DNA of 64,000 nucleotides from Rhizophagus irregularis (lineage: Eukaryota > Glomeromycota > Glomeromycetes > Glomerales > Glomeraceae), in contig NC_089430.1 of NCBI RefSeq assembly GCF_026210795.1, positions 3,286,001-3,350,000 on the forward strand. The letters are read 5' to 3'. Both the position numbers and the translations under genes were made by a program. Positions 55,229-64,000 of the stretch are shown in pieces. The number at the start of each line of letters is the position of its first letter. The stretch's first letter is position 1. Below the pieces are notes generated by a model. The model saw only the letters and a program-made list of their open reading frames with translations. It was not told the DNA's origin and made no database searches.

Positions 55229-57916
55229 TTAATTGGAAATATGAGAGATTCCATTAGTCTTTGATTTACTTTTTACTACGGATTTCCGTTCCGCAGAAGC
55301 CACCACAAATCCATGAAAAGGGGGCGAAGGTTTAAGGGGACGACTAAGATATTCAGGATGATATTGAGTAGCGACATAGAATGGGTGACCTAATAACATG
55401 TTAAATAAATAAATAAATATTGAAATCAAACAATATGTTTACAAAAATAAATGAAATAACTTACCCTTAAGCTCCATTATTTCCATCCTATTTCCAGTTG
55501 TATCGCGCCCTACAAAATGTAAACCTTTTTCTTCAAGTGTTTGCACGTACTTAGGGTTAACTTCATACCGATGTCGATGGCGTTCAGAAACATGATGGTC
55601 ATCTCCGGAGATAAGTTCAGCACTCTCATAACATTTTCCTTAATAAACCATAAACAAAATTTCAATATCAGAAATTTATTTTTTGAATTTATGCTCTTAA
55701 TGCTTACGTATTTTTGACCACGATTCTGTTCCGTCTTGGAAAATAGTGGGCCTTAATCCCAGTCTCATTGTTCCGCCAAGATGTGTCGTTGAAATTTCAG
55801 GCATATTAATAACGACCTGATGCTTCGCATTTTTGTCAAATTCTTCTGAATTAGCAGCTATCATTGTTGAATCACAAAATAAATTATTATATTCGCAGTA
55901 TGCTGTATAAAATAATTATAATATACCTTCGAGACCACAAACATTGCGAGCAAATTCGATTACAGCTACCTGTAACCCTAGACAAATTCCTAAGCAGAGT
56001 AAGAGCAAACATTTTTACGAAATCAATTAATAAGTTTTTTTTTTTTTAACGAAAAGTCAAATTAATAAATATACCTAAATATGGAACTTTATTTTCACGT
56101 GCAAATTTTGCTGCGGCAATTTTGCCTTCTGTGCCACGAAATCCAAATCCTCCTGGAACTAAAATACCGTTAGCAGACCTTAAATTTTCCCATGATTCAC
56201 GGTACTTTTCCGGATTTTCTTTTTCGTATTCTGCTTCTAAATATGAAGCTTCAACCCACTATTCAAATTAAAGAAATATGATATTTTACGAATTAGTATA
56301 TTATTTATGCACTTATTTAAGAATACAAACATAATCTTACATACTTTAAGATCTATCTTACGTTCACAGTTTAATCCAGAATGTTCAAGTGACTTTTTGA
56401 CAGAAAGATATGAATCCTGAAGATTTGTATATTTCCCTACCAAGACAATTACAACGGGATGTAAAAAACGATCATGACTAAAAGAAATCAATTTGATTAA
56501 ATGTTTAATCGATAATATAGCATCCATAATCCTACAAAATTGCGTACTCTTCTGTTAATTTTGTCCATTGCTTCAATAAATTTTCTCCTTTTTCGACTTG
56601 AGTTTTAGAAATCAGGATTTTATCCAACTTGAGTCTATTTATTAGAAAATCTAAAACGCCTTGTTCTTTTAATAAGAGAGGAACATGATAGGTCGAGGAG
56701 ACGTCTCGAACAGAAATTACCTTAAGATGGATCAAAATTAATCAATAGACTTCAATATGAAAAATTATATCACCACATTATTTTATTTATTTTAACACAT
56801 ACTTGTTCTATTCCAACATGACAAAACATTGAAATTTTATTTTGAACTTCAACTTCTAATTTTTGGGAGCAACGACATGCGATCTGAAAGAAAATTGAAT
56901 TTTTATTATCGAAAAGAAGTCAAAATACTAATAAATAATATTAAGTCACAAATTTACCAAGTCGGGTGATAATCCTAAAGCTCTCAATTCTCTTACGGTA
57001 GCTTGAGTTGGTTTAGTTTTTTGTTCACCTACAGGACCAATAATTGGAACAAGTGCCACGTGACCTAGTGCAAAATTTTCTGATCCAACTCGAAATTGAA
57101 ATTGGCGCATTGCTTCAATAAATGGGGCGGATTCTATATCACCGACAGTGCCGCCCAACTTAAGGTTTCACGATGATATCTTTATTTAAAATTAATTTAG
57201 AATAAAAACAATAAAAGATTGCAGCTATACCTCAATAATGCAAACGTCAGGTTTTTCACCACTTTCATCAACAGGTATTGATGCTACTCGTTCAATCCAA
57301 TTTTGCATTGCATCAGTTATGTGAGGAACCTAAAATAGGTCGATCGGATCAATAAAATTTATTTTTTTAATGATAAATGATGAAATATTATATAACATTA
57401 TACCACTTGTACAGTCTTGCCCAGATATTCACCTTTTCGCTAATTGGATAAAAAAAATAGTAAATTAGGAAAATGAACATGCTTGAAAAAGATAATACAA
57501 TCAATTTATTTGATTTTAGGTATAACCTCCTTATTGATAACTTCTTGATAAATCTTGCCGGTTGTGATGTTATTATCTTTCGTAAGAGTTATATCGAGAA
57601 AACGTTCATAGTTTCCTAAGTCAAGATCGACTTCCCCGCCATCATTTAATACAAAAACTTCACCTATTGGATAAGGAATGATTAAAATATACCGATTTAT
57701 ATCCATGACTTTCATGAAAGTAAACAAACCATGTTCAAAAGGACTCATAGTTCCCGCGTCGATGTTCATATAAGGATCGATTTTTATAGCAGTAACCCTT
57801 AACCCGATAGTTTTTAATAAGAGACCCAAAGAAGAAGCAAATATTCCTTTCCCAATACCCGAAATAACACCTCCGGATATCAAGATATACTTTATTTTCT
57901 TATCAAGGTTTCCCAT
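55229..57916 (-). CDS. URA7: CTP synthase (UTP-ammonia ligase, glutamine-hydrolysing)
   Basis: Thirteen exons join in phase to 593 codons: 57916-57730, 57663-57527, 57439-57404, 57329-57231, 57158-56958, 56883-56803, 56720-56548, 56477-56345, 56258-56075, 55989-55927, 55857-55708, 55638-55465, 55389-55229. The enzyme makes CTP from UTP, ATP and glutamine in the cytosol. The synthetase domain starts [20 protein letters not shown] (ATP loop), with [19 protein letters not shown] and [20 protein letters not shown]. The glutamine amidotransferase domain shows the nucleophile in [10 protein letters not shown] and the His-Pro-Glu of [15 protein letters not shown]. Length fits the family (about 580). 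The ATG of [16 protein letters not shown] is the natural start. The gene looks intact and is the clearest host gene here. The symbol follows the yeast orthologue. Confidence 0.97.
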
Positions 57917-58980
57917 GTTTGATATAAACACAAGGTAATGATATTCGTAGGTTTATAAACAAAGTAAAGAAGAGCAAATACGAAAGAAAGACACTTGAAT
58001 ATTAAGAGGAGAGAAAAAAAATTTTTTTTATTTAATGTTTTGGGCCCAGTTTGTCATCACGACAACTGGGAAAGAAACCAGATCTTCATAAAAAAATTTT
58101 CATTATATACTTTAAAAAATTTTTTTTTTGTGATACGACAATGCACGACTCATTACATCATCATTACTGTAAACGCGCATTAATAAATGAGCATAATTTC
58201 CTATTTTCTTGTTATTTGTCACGTGATAGATTTTTAAACAAGTACAGTATTAGTAGTATGATTATATATTAAATGAAAATAATTCATGATTAATTATAAA
58301 ATAAAATAAAATAAGGTGGTATTATGTTTTTATTTAATTTAAAAGTAAAAATGTAATTACTTTATAAATAGTATACAAGATTGATAAATAAAAGCATGAA
58401 ACTATATAAAACAAACTACCTTTATAAAATAAGGATTAACCAGTTATTATATTAAAAAAATCTTATGTTTATTAAATTAAAATTTAGTTAAAATAAATAA
58501 TAATAAGTATAATAATATAAAACTTTTTTAAAAAAAATATTTATTAAAATAAAAAAAAGTTCACATTTATTTTATATTAAAGAATCTTGTTTAAAAACTT
58601 TCATATTTATTTATTTTAAAAAAATATCTTTGTATTTAAAATTTCATATTTACTTATTAAAAAAAAATTTTTGTACTGTCAGTATTTATTTGTTAAAATA
58701 TATATAAAAAATATTACTTTTTATAAAAAAGAGTTTTGCTAACTTGCCCTTTGGGTTAAATAACTTGGGTTAAATTACCTTCCTAAAATTTATAATTTAT
58801 ATTAATATTTTTTTTTAAAAAAAAATTATTCATGTTATTATTTATTTCACTTTATATAGATTTTATTTTATTTGAATATTATAGAATATAATAACTAATT
58901 TTTCTTATATTTTTAATAATGTTTCTCATTTTTTATTGTAATTATAATTTACATTTTTTTTTTGAAAATTTGGGTAAAAT
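57917..58980. promoter_or_regulatory. CTP synthase upstream region
   Basis: The first ~350 bases should hold the promoter. A TCACGTGA palindrome (E-box-like) lies at about 58218, and CAGTTTGTCATCACGACAAC near 58050 contains facing TTGTC/GACAA arms. The rest is A/T-rich with no gene. Confidence 0.35.
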
Positions 58981-59267
58981 AGGACCCCAGATATCTCCAA
59001 AACAGGTCATAAGTCACACTTTTGGCAAATTGGCTCATTTTCAAAAATCGTTTTTTATAAATATCTCGGCATCTAGTGATCCAATTTTGATAAAATTTTT
59101 TTAAAATTGTAGAGCTAAATGAGTTTCTACAAAATAAAAAAAGTTCATTAAAATTGAATCACTGAATGCTGAGATATTCACAAAAAATGATTTTTTGAGT
59201 TTCAGCAAAAAGGAGTATTTTTGGCCAAAAGTCTATTATAACCTTTATATTAGATATCTGGAGTTCT
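58981..59267. mobile_element. MITE with AGGACCCCAGATATCT ends
   Basis: AGGACCCCAGATATCT at the left faces AGAACTCCAGATATCT (inverted right end). GGTAAAAT and AGTAAAAT flank it, a probable 8-bp duplication with one change. The interior has TCTAGTGATCCAATTTT and its inverted partner AAAATTGAATCACTGAAT, like motifs in the large inverted arms. Confidence 0.75.
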
Positions 59268-61735
59268 AGTAAAATTATAAAATTTACTAAGAAATTTTAA
59301 TTTTTATATAATTAATAAATAGTATAATTAGTTTTATTAGTAAATTTTATGTTGTAAAATATTGTATTTTTTTTTTTTTTTAGATGATCTATATAAAAAA
59401 AAAAAAATATAAATAAATTTTAAATTTTAAATATATTAATTTTTTTGAGAATTACTAAACTTAACCTGAGGGAATTTTCCTCCCCTTTCTTTTTATTTCA
59501 ATTTTTAATTAAAATATTGACTTGTATAGTAATTTAAGAATAAGATTATATGTAAATTTATGAAAAGAAAAGGTTTTATTAAGTTAAAAAGGGTAGTTGT
59601 TCAGATGGTTTTTGAGAAAATTACATAATTTTGATTTTATAGTTAAATTGTATTTTTCATGATAAAAATTTTTTTTAAAACCAAAAATTGCCAAATTTTT
59701 ATGCGATTAATATCCACTTATATTTATTTTATATATTTCATAAAAAAAGTTTATTTTTTTTAAATTTTTAAGGGGAGGAGGAATTATCCCCCCGGTTAAG
59801 ATTAGCAATACTCAATTTTTTTTTTTAATATATAGGTGCCAGAAATTTACATTCAAAAATAATTATATTGTTTAAAAATATTTACCACCTTAAAAAAACA
59901 AAATTTTAAAAAACTAAACCAGTAATTTTATTTTTTAAAGTAAATATTATTAAATTACTAGCCAGATTTTTAAATAGATATTTAAATAAAAAATTATGAA
60001 CATTTAAATTTGAATAATTTTTATATGATTAATTTCATTTTAAAATATATAATAAGCTAAAATTTTTTATAATTTAAAATAATAATATTATAAAAATATT
60101 TTATTAATTATTTTAAGAAAATAATTAATTATAAAAAAATTATTATATATATATATAAATATTTTTGAAGTTGGAAAAATTCTTTCATGTAAATCTCATT
60201 TCCAAAAATTCACATGAAAGGTAAAAATAGTTTTTTGACAAAAGTGTTTAGGAAAATTAACACAAGTAAGAAATAAACATTATTTTTAAAGAGTTCTCAA
60301 CCTTATCTTTTTAACCATGTCAATAGTAAATGTAACTATTAAATATTTTACCACAGAAGTTAAAAAAGAAATTAAAGTATAGCTTTATTACTCAGAAATG
60401 TTAACCTATTATAAGACAAGTTTACCATATTTTACAGACTACAGTACCTTTCTTATTACAGTATTCTATAAAAAAGAACTTCTATTTTCTACTGATTTTA
60501 CTATTTAAAATAATTTAATAAATACCTAGGTATTACATATGATAAATACCTAATTATATATAAGTTTTATATATATCTACTAATAATAAAATCTCATGCA
60601 ATAGTGGAGGGTATAAGGTCAAAACCTCTGAAATCGTATTATACTGCAAGTGACGATGGTTTCCATTATACGGTAATTATATACTAAAAGTTTTCTTAGA
60701 AGAATAGCGCTAAACTTCTTTAACACCTGACTATCTATTGAAGAAAAGGAAGAAGAACCAAACTTTTTTGCTAATATTATAGAATTTTTCAAAGCATAGT
60801 CATATATAACAGCTATTTTGACTTTTAAATGAACTATTCCAAATATTGCCAGATTTTTTCAGCAAGAATCAGTCAGAATAACAAAAAGAAGTCAATAGGA
60901 AATGCGGCTGATATGAACTTCATTATAGATTATAATGACACAAATTCAGCTAATAATGACTCAGATTCACTTAATATAATAATTTCTGATAATACATCAT
61001 ACCAATTATAATAAGTACAATTTCTTATAAAGAAAATTATTACATCACCTTAAATTCCATTTAGACAAAAATGTAGAAAGGAAAAAAAGCTTAAACAACA
61101 AGCTGAAATTGCAGATTTTTTATTAATAAAATCTCTTTAGATTAGAAAAAGCTTTTCTTACAAAGTACTCTTGAGGATTTGAGATTAAGCAGATTAGTAT
61201 CTAAGCCAAAACCTACTTCTATAAAGGAGAAAAAAACTAAAACTGTCAAGAATACTAAGAAAAAGGTAACATACATAATAACTAGATATCAATCAATAGG
61301 ACTGATCATAGCTAATATTAATGATATTATTATTTACGATATTTTTTCAACCTGAAATAATACAGACTTCATCAGAAAGTCATAAAAAAAATATTTATTA
61401 AACGTATATCAGTTATTTAATGTACATCATAAAGAAATGTTAAACATCAGATTCTGCAATATACTACTGATATTATAATATTTGATATACATCACTTGTC
61501 CATTAACAATATACATTATTTTAAAGATAATAAACATTATATCAATATTTTATTATTTATGTTAATATCAATGTTAAATATTATTGAATAACAAATTATT
61601 TTATTAAATTACATTATCTATACTAAAGTCTACTAAATCTTTATAACTTTACTAATCTAATTAATTCAAAAATATTAGTTAAATGTTTCTATTAAAATTA
61701 ATAATGTTTTTGTAAAAAATAAAAAAATGGTAAAA
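59268..61735. other. A/T-rich spacer with weak coding traces
   Basis: At 60829-61011 a frame MNYSKYCQIFSARISQNNKK and at 61065-61265 Lys-rich phrases (KKLKQQAEIADFL, KPKPTSIKEKKTKTVKN) hint at an old transposase tail, unassigned. A hairpin CTTTCATGT...ACATGAAAG lies near 60182. Confidence 0.35.
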
Positions 61736-63035
61736 TTTCTAAAGTTTACAAAGAAATCACCCTTTACAACATTTCTAATTGAATCCTTTAAAATTTATAA
61801 AAAAAGCAAAAAAAAAGAAAATTCAGTGTTTTTGTTAAAAAAAATAAAAAAAAAAGGTAGGTTTTGCAACGAAACTTACCACTTTTAAATTAACTCAATA
61901 CTTTAAAGGATTTACAAAAAAAAATTTCAAAGTTATTTTTCAAAATTTACTGATTCTATCATATCTTAGTGTCCTAAGAAGTACAATCTACAATAAAAGA
62001 TAAAAAAAAAGTATTAATAAAAAAAATTAAAAAAAAATTTCAAAAAAAAGTTTTGAAGAAAAACTTCAAAACTTATATAAGAAGCTGACCCAAATTTCGA
62101 AAACAATTCCTACAAATAAACAAAAGAAGAAATGATTAGTTTTTTTAAAATAAAACAAAAAAAATTTAAAAAAAAAGTTTTAAAAGTAAACTAAACTTTC
62201 AAAATTTACTGATCATATTCACAAAAAAGCAGTGCCTACAAAAAAAGAAAAAAAAAGATTAAAATAATTTTAAAAGTTTTAAAAGTAAACTTTACTTTCA
62301 AAACTTACAAATCATATCATTTAAAATCTGGAAAGTTCAATCTACAATACCTGCAAAAAAAAATCAAAAAAATCAAAAAAAAAATAAATAAATACCATAT
62401 ATCCAAGATGTTGATCTACAGCAAGGTACCATTTTACAAAAAAGAAATCATTAAAGTCAGCTATTTAATATCAAAAAATTTAACCAAAGAAGTTCAAGAA
62501 GCCATTATGTAAAGATATTCTTAGTTTATTAGTTTCATCTAATGAGTTATATATTAAAGAAGTATCAAAAAATTATACAACTATATTCAAGATTATTTAA
62601 TCGAACCAGAAAGAACTGAAGTTCAATATCAAAAGAACAAAAAAAATATCTACAAAAAAAAAATTATCAAATAAATTTCAAATAGAAACTTACCATATCA
62701 ATATTTGCATATCTGAATTCATGCTAAAGTAACTGATCTTACAAAAAAATAATATAAAATTTAAAAAAAATAAATTAGGAAAAAAAAGTTATATTTCAAA
62801 TTTCAAATCAAAATTTACCATATATTTAAATTCCAAAGCTGAAAAAATTGATACCTACAAAAAAAACAAAAAAAATTAAAAAAAAATAAATTAAAAAACA
62901 TAAATTTTGAATCAAAGTTAAAAAACTGGACCTCTACAAAAAAATATTAAAAAAAACATTAAATCGTTTCTTATATTTAAAATAAAAAAAAATTTTTCTT
63001 TTCCCATTTCTCACTACCTTAAAGTCCAGTTTTGT
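61736..63035 (-). repeat. Array of about nine exon-like units with splice signals
   Basis: On the minus strand, T-runs ending TTTTGTAG precede 25-45-nt cores, which are followed by GTAAATTTTGAAAGT or GTAAGTTT. Examples are the cores GCACTGCTTTTTTGTGAATA (near 62220), ATTGTACTTCTTAGGACACT (near 61985) and ATCAGTTACTTTAGCATGAA (near 62740). The unit frame AAAGTAAACTTTACTTTCAA recurs between cores, so the array arose by duplication. No continuous reading frame. Confidence 0.65.
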
Positions 63036-63061
63036 AATATTCAAGCTGACATCTTCCTAAT

Positions 63062-63533
63062 TAGTGATTGGAATCGATTATCATTATTAGAATCGATTTT
63101 AGAATCGATTAATCATCAATTAATCGTTAATCGAAATTATACTACTGTCAGTCACGTGACTATCAAAATTATTAAGATCGACATAAAAAATTTCCTTTTT
63201 GGGAATTTTGTACAACATAACTTGAATTTTATTGGATAACAAAATTTCCTTTTTTTGGATTTTTGTTAATGTCACGTGACATCGACCTAACTTCTTATTA
63301 ACGAACTACCTCAAAATATCACGAAACAGCCGGCATTAAGAAATTAAGAAATTAACTATGTGACAAATAATGTGTGACAAATAGGCCAATACTTGTAGGG
63401 TACACAGGGAAAATCTTATTAACGCTACTGCGTCACAATAAGTAAATTCGATTTTTATTCAATAATCGATTTAAAATTGATTCTTATCGATTTTTGATAA
63501 ATTCGATTATTGTAAAATCGATTCCAATCTCTA
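63062..63533. mobile_element. hAT-like MITE, family F relative, copy 2
   Basis: Starts TAGTGATTGGAATCGATT and ends (inverted) TAGAGATTGGAATCGATT. The perfect 8-bp duplication TTCCTAAT lies at 63054-63061 and 63534-63541. The interior is filled with AATCGATT motifs as in the copy at 53408. Confidence 0.94.
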
Positions 63534-63541
63534 TTCCTAAT

Positions 63542-64000
63542 ATATGTCTATCCTACAAAAAAAATAATAATAAAAAATGTTAAGTTGTTTCTTAAATTAA
63601 AAAAAAAAATCAAAAAAAAATAAATCAAAAAAAATATGTAAGTTTTAAAATAAAACTTATATTACTTTCAAAAAAAAGAGGTGAAAGAAAAGTGTGAGAA
63701 AAAAGATGGATGTAAGAAAAAGAAAATAATGAAAGGGGAAGGAAAAAACAATAGGAAAAAGAAAGAAAGTAAAGAAGTATAGGAGAAAGAAAGAAGGAAA
63801 AGGGAAAAGTTTAAAAAAGATAATCTTTTTTTAAACTTTTGATATGTATAACGCATAATGACATAATATTTAATTTTAACCAACATATAATTATAAATTA
63901 TGATTGAATTATTTAATTTTACTAGTCAAATATAAGCCAAATTTTACTAAGGCTGAATATTCCTTTTTCAACTAATGAGAAAAGAGGAAATGTGAGAAAG
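63542..64000. other. A-rich spacer with a purine tract
   Basis: 63675-63815 is almost pure A/G on the plus strand (GAAAGAAAGAAGGAAAAGGG-type). The opposite-strand Phe/Ser-rich frame is an artefact of this tract. Confidence 0.5.

Noticed and set aside
57506-57931. Upstream start and insertion in CTP synthase (MFISN..., [13 protein letters not shown]...)
   Set aside because: The first codon is GTG upstream of the real ATG, and the insertion is an unspliced GT-AG intron.
63668-63886. Minus-strand Phe/Ser-rich frame
   Set aside because: Translation of a purine tract read from the other strand.

Overview
The window looks like nuclear DNA of an arbuscular mycorrhizal fungus of the Rhizophagus/Glomeromycotina type. 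This is inferred from the sequence, not from a search. It is extremely A+T-rich, its genes carry many short GT-AG introns (about 55-75 nt, donors often GTAAGT), and one clear housekeeping gene, CTP synthase, has 13 exons. Nearly everything else is transposable-element debris of kinds I associate with that group: Plavaka-type transposases, pogo, Harbinger, a large DDE family with C-terminal zinc fingers, LINE pieces, gag-like fossils and many MITEs.

Layout. 1-8 kb: a cut acidic CDS, a 21-bp minisatellite, the C-terminal half of a Plavaka transposase (+), a small SANT/trihelix gene with an in-frame TGA, a 50-bp satellite, and the N-terminal half of another Plavaka transposase (-). 8.5-11.7 kb: three small multi-exon genes on the + strand for basic or coiled-coil proteins. 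12.5-18.9 kb: a MITE, then a host gene split by a 3.24-kb DDE transposon that has intact termini and a TAA target duplication, then a 280-codon reading frame that may be its last exon. 19-23.3 kb: a Plavaka remnant, a divergent RanGAP-like LRR gene that seems to lack the catalytic arginine, and a rearranged paralogue of the split gene. That paralogue preserves the empty insertion site.

24-34 kb: a LINE endonuclease region hit by at least four MITEs, a gag/protease fossil, a Polinton/virus-like packaging-ATPase fossil and an unknown decayed gene. 34.7-38.1 kb: a pogo transposase split by a 1.67-kb element. 38.4-47.3 kb: MITEs carrying their own tandem arrays, then a Harbinger transposase. 47.3-52.8 kb: two near-identical 1.47-kb arms in opposite orientation around a broken SANT-type gene. 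53-58 kb: a MITE, then CTP synthase on the minus strand. 58-64 kb: A+T-rich spacer, an array of exon-like units and one more MITE.

The main results come from reading junctions. Many insertions have target-site duplications that can be seen directly (8 bp hAT-like, 9 bp Mutator-like, TA mariner-like, TAA for the DDE element), so the nesting order can be worked out. The least explained signals are two large tandem arrays, plus smaller candidates, whose units carry a splice acceptor and a splice donor on the minus strand around a 25-65-nt core. The inactive-looking RanGAP paralogue and the long inverted-repeat composite also deserve a second look. I saw no tRNA, rRNA or CRISPR array.
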